Both the position numbers and the translations under genes were made by a program. From positions 290,033,957 to 290,097,956 of the forward strand of contig NC_081410.1 of assembly GCF_030272615.1 (NCBI RefSeq): a stretch of 64,000 nucleotides of DNA, given 5' to 3'. Below, one piece after another: positions 9,863-20,831 of the stretch (the stretch's first letter is position 1; every line of letters starts with the position of its first letter). The notes below the pieces were generated by a model. That model made no database searches and had not been told where the DNA came from. It saw only the letters and a list, made by a program, of their open reading frames with translations. This DNA is from Cryptomeria japonica. Lineage: Eukaryota; Streptophyta; Pinopsida; Cupressales; Cupressaceae.

Positions 9863-12800
9863 ATGATGAAGAGGAAAGGTCCAAATTTTAACAGAGAAAA
9901 TTTTAGTATATGGAAAGACAGAATGAAGATATTCATCAAAAGCATGGGTGCTCAACACTAGAGCTATGTTGAGACTGTCTATGCTGCTCCTATCAGTACC
10001 CTTACTGATGACCAAAACAGAGAGATGGAGGAGAATGGGCAAGTCATGGAAGCCCTAATTAGTAGTTTATCTAACATTGAGTTTCTTGATGTTCAAGATA
10101 AGGTAAATCCCAAAGAGGTATGGGATACTCTTGAAAATATCTATGGCAGTGATGAGCATGTAAAACAAGGTAAGGAAGAAAGCCTTAGAGGGAATTTTGA
10201 AGATATGCGGATGGTTGAAGGTGAGACCATTCAACGGTATGGAATAAGGATCAAAACTATTGTTGGAGATATCAAGAGTGCAGGAGGTAAAATAGAAGAT
10301 GCCACTATGGTAAGCAAAGTCTTGAGATCCCTATTGCTAGTCTATGCAATAAGGGTTGTCGCTATTTAGGAGCTGAGATCAATAGACAAGACTAAGGTAT
10401 TCTTAGACTCCATCATAGCAAAGTTGACAGCCTATGAGCTAAATAGTTTTGATAGTAGTGTTCAAAATACTGAATCAGCTTTTAAAGCTTCTACTATACC
10501 ATCCAGAAAAGGAAAAGAAGCTAGCACTAGTGGTGAACCAAGACAGAGTAGAGAAATGGATGATGAGGAGATTTTGATGGCATTTGAAGCTCTCCTTGCC
10601 AGGTTACTTCCTAAAGGAACTGACAAATACAAAGGTAAGCTACCTTTGAAATGCTTTTATTGCAACTAGATAGGACATATTATCGTAAACTGTCCTAATG
10701 GCGACAACAAGGACAAACCAAAAAGGTTCAAGAAATTCAAAGGAGGAAACCAGAGAAACTATTTTGTGGTAGTTCATGAAGGTGTCACAGATAAAGAATC
10801 AGAGGATGAAAAAAATGAAGATATTGTGTTTGTTGCTGTCAAGGAAGATGTGTCAGACAAGAAGGCTCTTGTCTCCTAGTTTGATAATTCCAATGAGTGG
10901 ATCATTAACAGTGGCTTTTCTCACCATATGACTGGTGACTGGAGCAATTTTATATCCTTGGAGGAGTATGATGGTGGTGTGGTTCACTTTGGAAATGATG
11001 CACCATGCATGGTCAAAGGTAGAGGGTCCATCTCTCTGAATGGAAAGAGTAGTGCTGACAATGTGTATTGGGTTGATGGTCTTAGACACAACCTTCTTAG
11101 TGTTGCCCAGCTGAATGATAGCGGCCTCACTCTGAAATTCAAGAATGGTGAATTGGTGGCCACGGCATGCAAACCAAAGGTAACCTATTTCATCTGAATG
11201 CAAATATAAGTACATGTCTTATTGCAAAATTTGATGATAGCTAGCTATGGCATAGGAGACTCTGCCATGTAAACTTTAATAGTATTGTGAAAGCTAGTAA
11301 GATCAAGGCAGTTAGAGGGTTGTTGGTGCTAAGCAAACTGGATAATACCTTGTGTAGAGAGTATCAATTGGGGAAAATGTCTTCCTCAACCTTTAAAGGT
11401 AAATCTTTCACAGCTGACAACTTACTTGATCTTGTGCATACTAATTTGTGTGGTCCTATAAAAACTAGAAGTGTGTAGGGTGATTGGTACTTCATGATTC
11501 TCATTGATGACTTCTCAAGAATGATGTGGGTCACATTCTTGAAAGACAAGTCTAAAGCCTTTGTAAAGTTGAAAGCTTTCAAAGCTTTAGTGGAGAAGGA
11601 AAGCAGGAAAAGGATCAAGTGCCTAAGAACTGATCAAGGAGGGGAATTCACTTCCAGTGAATTCAACAAGTACTATGAAGAACATGGCATCAAGAGGCAA
11701 TTGTCTGCCCCCTGGACTCCACAACAGAATGGCCTAGCAGAAAGGAATAACTGGACTATGGTTGAAGTAGCTACAACCATGTTGATTCAAGGAAAGGTAG
11801 CTCACACCTTTTGGAGAGAAGTGGTGAGCACTGCAGTCTACACAATGAACCAGGTACTCATCAAGAAAGGTAAGGATAAAACCCCTTATGAGTAGTGGAC
11901 TGGTAAGAGACTTATGGTTAGCTACTTTAGAGTGTTTGGTAGCAAATTTTACATCAAGAGGAGTGAACACCAGAGAAAATTTGATACGAAATGTGATGAG
12001 GGAATATTCCCTTGATATTCCACCAAGAGAAAATCTCATAGGTGTTTGAATAATAGGACCTAAAGAATTATGGAAAGCATCAAAGTAAGAGTTGATGAAA
12101 CCTTTGAGAAAACTAAGGAGACCGACAGTGAGCAAGTGGTAAATAAACCAATTGTCAAACAACTGAGTACCAGTAACAGTGTTCCTACACTGGAAAATGT
12201 AGATGCTGATACTGATGGAGATAAGGATGAAGAAGAAAAGCAAGAGGAATCCATCAAGACCATTCCTCGGTATGTCAAGCTAAATCATGATCCTAATCAG
12301 ATCATAGGAGATAAGGATGTAGGAATCCTTACAAGAAGAAAGGTCAGAGAAAACTCATGTATAATCTCTGAATTTGAGCCTAAATCATTTAAAGAAGCAC
12401 ATAAAGATGAAGATTGGATCAAGTCAATGGAAGAGGAACTTGACCAGATAGAGAAAAATGGTACATGGTCTTTGGTACCCAAACCGAAGCATAAAAATGT
12501 CATTGGTACCAAATGGGTCTTCAAAAATAAGCTGAATGAGGATGGCACATTAATTAGAAACAAAGCCAAATTGGTATGCAAAGGATATGCTCAAGAAGAA
12601 GGAGAAGACTATGGAGAAACCTTTGCACCTGTAGCCAGATTGGAAGAAGTTCATATGCTTCTTGCATATGCAACTTTTAAAGGCTTCAAAGTATATCAAA
12701 TGGATGTAAAATCTACATTCCTAAATGGTGTACTTGAAGAGGAGGTGTATATAGATCAACTAGATGGGTTTGCCCTATCTGAAGATAGTGACAAGGTATG

Positions 12801-13895
12801 TAGGCTACATAAAGCCCTATATGGGCTAAAGCAGGCACCTAGAGCATGGTATGACCGCCTGCATTCCCATCTTGTGAAGATTGAATTTGAGAGAACAAGT
12901 GAAGATAGCAATATCTAGTTGAAGTCTAAAGGAGATTAGATCTTGATATGTGAGCTATTTTTTAATGACATTATATTTGGTGGAGATGACAAGATGACTC
13001 ATGAATTTGCAGATGAGATGAAGAAAGAGTTTGAGATGTCACTTTCTTCATTGGATTGCAGATCCAGCAGATGAAGGATGGAATCTTTATCACTTAGTCC
13101 AAGTATGTCAAAGAGGTGTTGAAGACCTTTGGCATGGAGGATATCAAGCTAGTTGGTACACTGATGGTGACCGGTTGTAAACTATCCAAAGAGGACGACT
13201 CTGCATTGGTTTATGAGAAGGAATACCGATCAATGATTGGTAAGTTGGATTATGTAGTGCATAGCAAATCGGATATTGCACATGCAGTTGGCATTACTGA
13301 AAGATTTCAGAAAAGTCCAAGAGAATCCCACTTGGTTGCAGTCAAGTGGATTCTTAGGTATTTGAAAGGAACTATAGACTATGGGTTATGGTATCCATAC
13401 AATAATGATTTTAACTTGAAAGTGTTCATAGATGTTGATTGGGCTGGTAATGTAGATGACTGGAAGAGCACAACTGGTGGTGCATTCTTCCTTGGTGGTA
13501 GATTGGTCTCATGGATGAGTAAAAAGCAGAGTTGTATCTCTCAGTCTACAGTGGAAGTGGAGTATATTGCAGCTTTCATGAACTGCACTCAGACAATTTG
13601 GATGAAGTAAGTATTGAATGGCTTCAAAGTTCCTGTATCTGAACTAGTAAGTATATTTTGTGACAATACCAGTGCAATTAATATCTCCAAGAATCCGGTT
13701 TTACATTCTAGAACCAAGCACTTTGAGCTTAATTACCATTTCTTGAGGGAAAAGGTTTAGAACAAAGAGATTGAACTGGAGCATGTTTCCAGTAAGGAGC
13801 AGTTAGCAAACATATTCACCAAGCCTCTCCCAAACACTACATTTACATAATTAAGAGGTGAATTAGGGGTACTGCCCCTTCAAGAGGTGAACTAA
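9863..13895 (+). pseudogene. Element B gag-pol polyprotein (Ty1/copia), decayed
   Basis: It starts at ATG 9863 (MMKRKGPNFNRENFSIWKD). Gag runs to about 10720 with zinc knuckle CFYCN*IGHIIVNC, where a stop replaces the Trp present in D. The protease motif reads WIINSGFSHHMTGD, so the catalytic Asp is Asn. GAG-pre-integrase has CREYQLGK (Cys to Tyr). The integrase core has HTNLCGP (first Asp to Asn), RTDQGGEF and an E. RT has FFNDIIFGG in place of FVDD. RNase H extends to the end near 13895. Premature stops include 10367, 10667 and positions near 9960, 10877 and 11476. Two frame changes (near 11170 and 13040) are present. It is clearly dead. Confidence 0.93.
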
Positions 13896-14125
13896 AAGCA
13901 TATGCTCCACATTAGTCAAGTATTGCATAGTCAAATTTATTTTGGATTGATGTGTTGAAGGATGCTACTCCTCAAGGGGAGCAGCATAATGGAACAGGGT
14001 AGTATGTGCCTCACTTTGGCATTGTTGTCAAAGGGGGAGAAAATGTGAAGAGAAGAAGATATCTGTAGAAATTGGGGAAGAAGATGTGAAGCAGAGAGAT
14101 ATCTTTGTATATTGTCATCAATGTC

Positions 14126-14136
14126 AAAGGGGGAGA
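14126..14136 (+). other. Polypurine tract (element B)
   Basis: AAAGGGGGAGA lies one base before the 3' LTR. It is the plus-strand priming site expected in an LTR retrotransposon, and C has the identical string at 35681-35691. Confidence 0.9.
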
Positions 14137-14137
14137 T

Positions 14138-15695
14138 TGTTGGCATTATGTGAACCGGTATGAGGACATAATGAATGTGAACCGGTATGAGGACATAATG
14201 ACATTGTATGTTCTCATTGATGTCAATATGATGAAGAGGTGTGAACTAGCATATGTGAGAACCGGTATAACACTATGAACCAGTATTTGTGCCAAAGTGA
14301 AGTGATGTACTTGTTCATGATGAACTGGCATATAGTTATGGGAACCGGCTTATGGAAGTATTGTATGACTACCGGTTGGTAGTCTCAACTTTAGGGTTTC
14401 CAGTAGATGTGCTTCAAGCCTATGTGGTTCAACCGATGATATTGTGTGATGAGTTAGCATTGTAAAGAAGAATAGATCATGTTGCCACACAAGCCTATGT
14501 GTGTGAAGGATCTTGCATGAGGGAGATTGTTCCTATCTACCTCAGGAATGGGTGAAGTCTATAAAATGGTGATAACATGTGATGGGTTATCAGCCACCAT
14601 AAATCGGTGGAAATGGATGATGGAGAATGTCTTGAGTTTGGATTAAGATCTGCTGCATTTAATGCAGTGTGCTCAATGGTTAGGATTGAACCGTTTGAAT
14701 TCCTTAACCTAACAGGTTTATGGTTTAGGGTTTATGCTACTCACCTATCTATTTTCCTATAAGGTCGATGTTGTGTCTCTTTCTGAGGTTGTTGGCAAAA
14801 GTTGTGTGTGTGTATCTAAGAGAAGGGATACATGATTCTTGCCAAACCAAAAGGAGAGAAGTGATACCTGCAGAGTGTAAGTGCAGAAGGTGAAGAGGAG
14901 CTTAAGCAGATCTGCATTGGCATTGAGTGTTGTTACCAGATCATTGTAATACCTATTGATCTCTAACCACCTCAATAGTTGGAAAATCCCTTAACAGGGT
15001 AGCCTTAACCGGCTTGCTGAAAATCCTTTAACAGGGTAACTCAAAGCTACCGAGTTTAGAATCCTTTAGCTATTGAGTTCTTGAAATCCTCTAACAAGGT
15101 AACCTTTAATAGGTTTTAACCCTTAACCGGGTATTCTAGCCATCCCTTAATCGGGTGATCTCTAATAGGATCAGTTCCTAGCAGAACCTTTTGTAATGTC
15201 TCTAACCAAACAAGGCTCCTAACAGAGCAGACTTCTAAAGAGTTCAAAAATAGCTTATGGGTATTCATCCCCACTGTGGTTTTTCCTAGTTAGGTTTCCA
15301 CATGAAAAATATGTGTGTCATGTGTGATGCTTTTATCTTGTGATTCTTTCCTATTGTCTGTCATGCATATGATGGTTATGTGTTTTATGCCTGTCAATAA
15401 AACATGTTGAAGTAGCTATTATTATGATCTAATGATAGATTACCTATTTATGCATAAGGGTGAAATGGTAGTGTAGTCTTGAGTTGAGTGAAAATCTAAG
15501 TGAGTAACCAGTTAATGCTTGTCTCAGACATTCTTAGCTTTACCAGTTGCACTCTATTTCAAACTAGTGTCACTGTCTGCCAGTCATTTGAAGTATCTGC
15601 TGTCAAACTGGTTTTGGACTAAATTTTTGTCTATACTGATTCACCCCCCCCTCTCAATACTGGTTTGGTACTATTCGCTCATCATTAAGTTATCA
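14138..15695 (+). repeat. Element B 3' LTR (1,558 bp)
   Basis: TGTTGGCATTATG to GTTATCA, collinear with 8236-9791, with the TATA-like TATAAAATGG at 14560 and the hairpin array at about 14963-15248. It differs from the 5' copy by scattered transitions. It is followed directly by the duplication AAGCC. Confidence 0.95.
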
Positions 15696-15700
15696 AAGCC

Positions 15701-18700
15701 TTCTATAAATGATAAGCAAAAGGGGCAAAGGTTTGTAGATGGAAAAACCCTAGGGGAAGGGTTAACTGACAAACCATTCTATATGGAAGATACTAATATA
15801 CCACCAACTGGGTTAGATATTTTCAAATTATGGTATGGACAAAGGAAATTAAATTCTCCATTATCTAGTCCTTGGTAGTATGACTTGGGAAAATTGGCAG
15901 TATTGGGTGTTTTATGGATGTCGATTTTCTTAAGGTTGTTGTAAATAGATATGACCCAGTTTCAAGGGTTATTAGGGGAAATGATGGGGAGATTATGTTA
16001 ACCATCAGAAGGGAAGAGTTTCAAGATATTTTTGACTTATATGAGCCATCCCCTAGCCTAGTACCAATATATTTAAATGAACAGAAGGAAGAATATTACA
16101 AGATGAAGGAATTCATTAGAAAGAATTTCCTTCCAATGCACTTAGCTAGAGAGGGAAGTAAAGCATACCATATCGGCCCTAGTTCTAAAGAACCATTCCC
16201 AATTGGTTCTTTCACTCCCTATTTCTAGGCTACTTTCTTATCTTTATGCTAAGTATTGGGCTTTAGCCCCATTGCAGTGATGCCACCTGATTTCATGTAC
16301 ATGGCTATGTAGATACAACATCCAGATTTTATAGTAGTTTTTGACTTTGCCCCTTATCTTGAGGAAACTATTCGTGAGGGGTTATTAGATATTAAGAATT
16401 AGGTTGTTGGGGTTAAATTCTCCTAGTATTCTTTACTCATGCATATATTTGTTTCAAGAAATGCAAATTATTTTGAGGGTACCATGAACCTCAGAAGGAT
16501 ATTCGATAATCAGGAGATTCCAATACAAGTTTGGAGCACAAACATGTCATGGGATAAAAAAGAGGCTAGATATATAAGAATTGATAACAACTTTGCCTCT
16601 AGGTTAAGACAAAGGTTGACAGTAAATTAACCAAGGATCCCTAAAGAATTGCATGATTTTGTGAGACCCAAGGAAAGGGTGTCTCTTGCCAAAATTGAAC
16701 ATAATTGGGGAGATTTTATCCCTTACTCTATAAGTACTGTAATCAAAATCTATGGCTTTTCTAGACAACCTCATGTATTGCCTTTCAATGTTCCTCTCAG
16801 AATAGGATTTTTTGAGGTGATGTGGCAAATTGGATGTATTCAGGACAAATATTTAAAAGGAAAAGGAAAAGGGTCATTCTTCTCGGATTACACCATTATC
16901 TATTACTTTGTGATTATAAAGGGAGTGTATGAGCATTTTGACAAATTCTTTACTCCATATCATTTAGGGGTAAGTATAATTAGGAACAGCGATCCTGCAA
17001 GTTTTTACAACACTTTTAGAAAGAGAATAAGAGGATCTTTATTGCCCCATGTGTATAATTTTCCTGATGACTTAATTAGAAATGAATTTGAACACATGAT
17101 GCAGAAGTGAAGAAAGGAGAAGTGGATAATTTTTAGAAAATTATGGGTTGCTATTCAGAAGATGGATCCAAAATATGATTCATTAAAGGAGTTTTCTCTA
17201 TTCTATGCCAAGATTGAATTTGTTACGAAATTTTTTGATGAATTGACAAAGGTCTTAAGGGAGAATCTAGCTAGACTTGAGGAAGTTCATGGCCAACAAC
17301 AATTATACTTGCAACCTCTTATATCCCAGAGAGAAAGTGGTGTGGTAGCAGAGAGGCCTATTTAGTAATCTCCTCATAAAAGAGCTAGAGAAGAAGTAAG
17401 TGAGGAAGAGGATAGTAGCAATGATAGTGGGAGATTGACAAGGAGAAAGGGTAAGAAGATAATGAGTTAAGAACCTTTACCCAAGATATAAACTAAACCT
17501 CTTCAAGGAGTTAGGATTATTGATCTTGAATATTTTGATAGACATCTCTCACCATCAGTTGTATCCTTTTCACTAGTAAGGAAAGATGAAACTCAAATGG
17601 AGGGAGACAGGTTTGTTGCAACAATTGCATAAATGAAAATGGGTATTCCTGTATTGCCTCCTAATTTGGAGTTGGATCTTACTCCCTTTGATATTTAGGG
17701 TAAAGCCTTCAAAGATGCAAGAAAGGAGGAATGTGATAGCTTCCTTGAGGATAATGCATTTGTAAAAAGCCTAGCCTTTTTGCAGTTAGTATGGAAAACA
17801 AAGGTTGAGGAATACAAAGGAAGGATTGCTAAGTGGAAGGCCCAAAGGCCAGATAGATTGGACCAAGAAATCCAAGAGGAATTAAAAGGTGAAATGAAGG
17901 AAGAGTTCAAGGAAATCACTACTGATAAGGGCAAGAAAATTATAAGTTAGGATGGAGTATTTATATTGCCATGATGGGATATAGAAGATGTAGTGGCATT
18001 TGATGCTATTAGAAAATCAAAGGAAGAGTAAGCAGGCTTACCATTAAGAGGATCAAACTTTCCAGATGATTATGCAACCTTGGCTATATGGGCATTAGAG
18101 GAGGAACCTAGGAATCTTGATATCATTGATTTAAAGTACAACTTAAGGGGAAGTTTTATTATAAAGAGATCAGTCGACACATCAAGTGTAGAGCCTAGAA
18201 AATTAAATGTTGATGTTGCTAAGTTGGCACATGAGAATGGGAAAAAGGAATCTTTAGAGAGGGCCGAGCTGATGAATAAATTTGACAAACTTTTTAATGA
18301 TTATAATGCATCTTAAAAAAGATGTGTGGAGTTGCAAATGGGAGTGCAACTCCTAGAGTAAGGAAAAATAAAAGTTTCATATCATGCACTTACTAGATCG
18401 TTTGAGCCATCAACATCCAGGTGGTCCAAAGAGAAGAATAAGTTCAATTAAATACAAGTAATAATATCCATGGCATGGAGTTAGTCCCATATGATGATGA
18501 TGATGATCCCGATAGTACAAGATCGACTAAACCAAATGAGTCTTAGCTTTTGGATAAGATTGTTGAATGAGAGAATAAATTAAAAGAATTAGAAAAGCAA
18601 TCAACTGAGGAGTAGAAGGATATAGTTATCTTTGTGCTAACTCATTTGAATGAGAAAATTGAAATCAGGTAAACCAGTATTCATGCCTTATATTCTTTAC

Positions 18701-19257
18701 TTTTTGATGTTATTCAAAAGCTAAATGATGATACAGAAGTGGCAATTCCTCTATTTACAAAGTGGTTACAAAGGGGAAATAAGCTTAGAATTATGTACAT
18801 GGCCTCTAAATTTCATACTGAGAGGCCACATGCACTCCAACCAAGATTGTTTTTGTTAAAATCCATGTTGGAATCCCAAATTTTGCAAGAAAATATAGAA
18901 AGAAAGATAATGGAGTTGATGAAGAGTTTTAGTGAATTAGAACAAACTCTTTTACCAGATATTGAAGATAGAGAAGTGGTAGTAAAGCCTTTGTAGTCTT
19001 GGAAGGAAGAGGTAGAAAGAGTCATCAACACCCAGGTAGAAATGATTTGTGATGGGCTAAATATGGATATGCTAGAAGATAGTATGGATAACATAATTTC
19101 TACAGGGCTATTTTTTGAAACTTTTGAAAGAGAGGCAAACCAAGTAGTCATTAAGTATATTCCATATAGGGCAGAAGCAAATGAAGTAATGAATTTCAAT
19201 TGGCCATTTGATGAAGACTATAGTGTGTGGAGTGGCATGTATTTGAATGATGAATAG
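15701..19257 (+). pseudogene. ORF J, main segment: large accessory ORF of unknown function
   Basis: I do not recognise a named family. Most of it (about 15914-18316) stays in one frame interrupted by stops. Frame changes occur near 15890 and between 18316 and 18739. Together with 8153-8235 it makes about 1,200 codons. An N-terminal block reads NRYDPVSRVIRGNDGEIML then IRREEFQDIF (15944-16030). It resembles a block in ORF E and, more weakly, one in F-ORF2. The middle (16440-17110) is rich in aromatic and basic residues. The end (17160-19257) is charged and helical, coiled-coil-like. No RT, protease or integrase signature is present. It is followed by LTR-like DNA and gag of element G, so it may be an extra ORF between pol and a 3' LTR. 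The block faintly recalls the start of plant mobile domain proteins; this is a guess. Confidence 0.55.
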
Positions 19258-20493
19258 AAAGCTATAAACCATTTGCATAACTATTTTTTTTTCTAGTGAC
19301 AAATATTTTGCAACCCGTAAGACAGGATGGGGTAATTTTCATCATGATTTTTGAAGAAGGTGGCTGCAAATTTTGATCCAGTATAAGTAAGTTAGAGGAT
19401 GATTGTTTTGTATAACAGAATGTGGTTATGCATAGTCACTCTTAGATGATAGGTGTCTCCTCTGGCCTAAAGCTTGTTTGCTCCCTTATTTTTATAAAAG
19501 GGAATTCAGGGTTATGAGACGAGGTTCATAATTTTTGGTCCCTTATGTGTTCCGAAATTTTGTTTCCATATAGCCAAAAAGTCTAGGTGAAACAAAAGGG
19601 TTGTAATAGGTCATTTTACAAAGAAAAAAATAGAAAAGAGTCTTGTGTCTATGATTTTTGTAGGTTCTTGAAGGAGTTATGTATGGATTGTATTCTTACA
19701 GAGACAACAGAATCAATGAATGAATATATTATTCAAACCTATCTCTCCAATGTATTATTCTATCATGTTTTGAATGTGTATTATCAAGGATTTTAGCATT
19801 CATTCCACTATTGTGGTGTATGTAACTTTTTTTTCATGCTTTGGTTTGATAGTTCAATTAAATGCTTGAATAAAATTGCAGAGGTATAGAGGTCTTAACA
19901 GGGATTTTGATAAGTATTTTTGGGTGGAGATTATAAGTATGATATATTTTAAGGCAATATTATCTTTGGTTAAATGTTGTTAAATAAATTTTGTTAGAAG
20001 TACAGTGTAATGCAGTATGAATTCATGTACCCAGTGGAATAAGGCACTGATCATAGTTAAGTGAATGCCTCAGTATCTATTTACTATTCAAAATCATCAC
20101 TGGTTTGCTATAACTTGTTGAATATCAGAGTACTTTTCTTTTAGATGAACATTATTATATGTAATATTCATCTCATGCTCCGAACAGGTTGAGGATCACT
20201 AAGGAATTTTCCATTCTTGAGCATTCTCCCTTATTGTTGAGTCCTTATATGAGATTATCTACTTTATTTCATGTATGATTTGTGAGTATGGTATACAATC
20301 ACAAACAAGCATGGGTATCACCCTCCTTGGTTTTGCAGAGCCTAAAGCATAGAAGGATCTAGCATCCTTGTCATTGTTGGTCCAAGTTTGAAGAATATTA
20401 AATAGTTGGAAGTGACTTTACATAGATATTATCACGAGAAAACAACTTGGTCTCTTCCTTTGAGTCAGTGTAAACCCATTTTTGGGCACCAAC
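19258..20493 (+). repeat. Probable LTR of element G (boundaries uncertain)
   Basis: Non-coding, AT-rich DNA between the end of ORF J and a gypsy-type primer site. It has a promoter-like TTTTTATAAAAG near 19490 and ends ..GGGCACCAACA just before the primer-like site at 20500. No partner LTR is present in the window, so its start cannot be fixed. Confidence 0.45.
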
Positions 20494-20499
20494 AAAAAA

Positions 20500-20517
20500 T
20501 GGGGACTCTGCAGGGGA
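20500..20517 (+). other. Putative primer binding site of element G
   Basis: TGGGGACTCTGCAGGGGA resembles the TGGCGACTCTGCTGGGGA-type site that I recall from Tat/Ogre-like gypsy elements (two mismatches). A second, partial match (TGGCGACTCTG) sits at 20755-20765. Which one primes, if either, is unclear. Confidence 0.5.
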
Positions 20518-20831
20518 ATGAATGACAAAGAGTCTTTTGCTAAAAAATCATTATTTAAAATATAGTATAAGTTTACGTAGTATTTTTGTGGTTTGACATT
20601 TGAGCCTACGGTTCTGTATTTGGTTCATGTTTTCCTATGAAAAGGGTGTTCTACATTTTTGTGAAAAGGATATTCTAGTTTATGAACAAGGTTCACAGAC
20701 TTCTTTCAAGAAGTATCAAGCAATATATTATTTGATATCCCAAAGTAATTTGGGTGGCGACTCTGAGGTTTTTACGCCAGTGCATATATTTTTTAATAAT
20801 TCTAACAAATTTTTGAAGGAATCTATTGCTA

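Larger units (their letters stand above)
8236..15695 (+). mobile_element. Element B: full-length Ty1/copia retrotransposon (7,460 bp)
   Basis: LTRs at 8236-9791 and 14138-15695 start TGTTRGCATTATG and end GTTATCA. The element is flanked by a perfect 5-bp duplication, AAGCC (8231-8235 and 15696-15700). It has an iMet primer site, gag, PR, INT, RT, RNase H and a polypurine tract in copia order. It is a sister copy of element D (same LTR, same proteins). It is decayed by stops, one internal deletion in pol near 11140 (about 27 bp compared with D) and another near 13040. It is inserted in ORF J. Confidence 0.96.
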
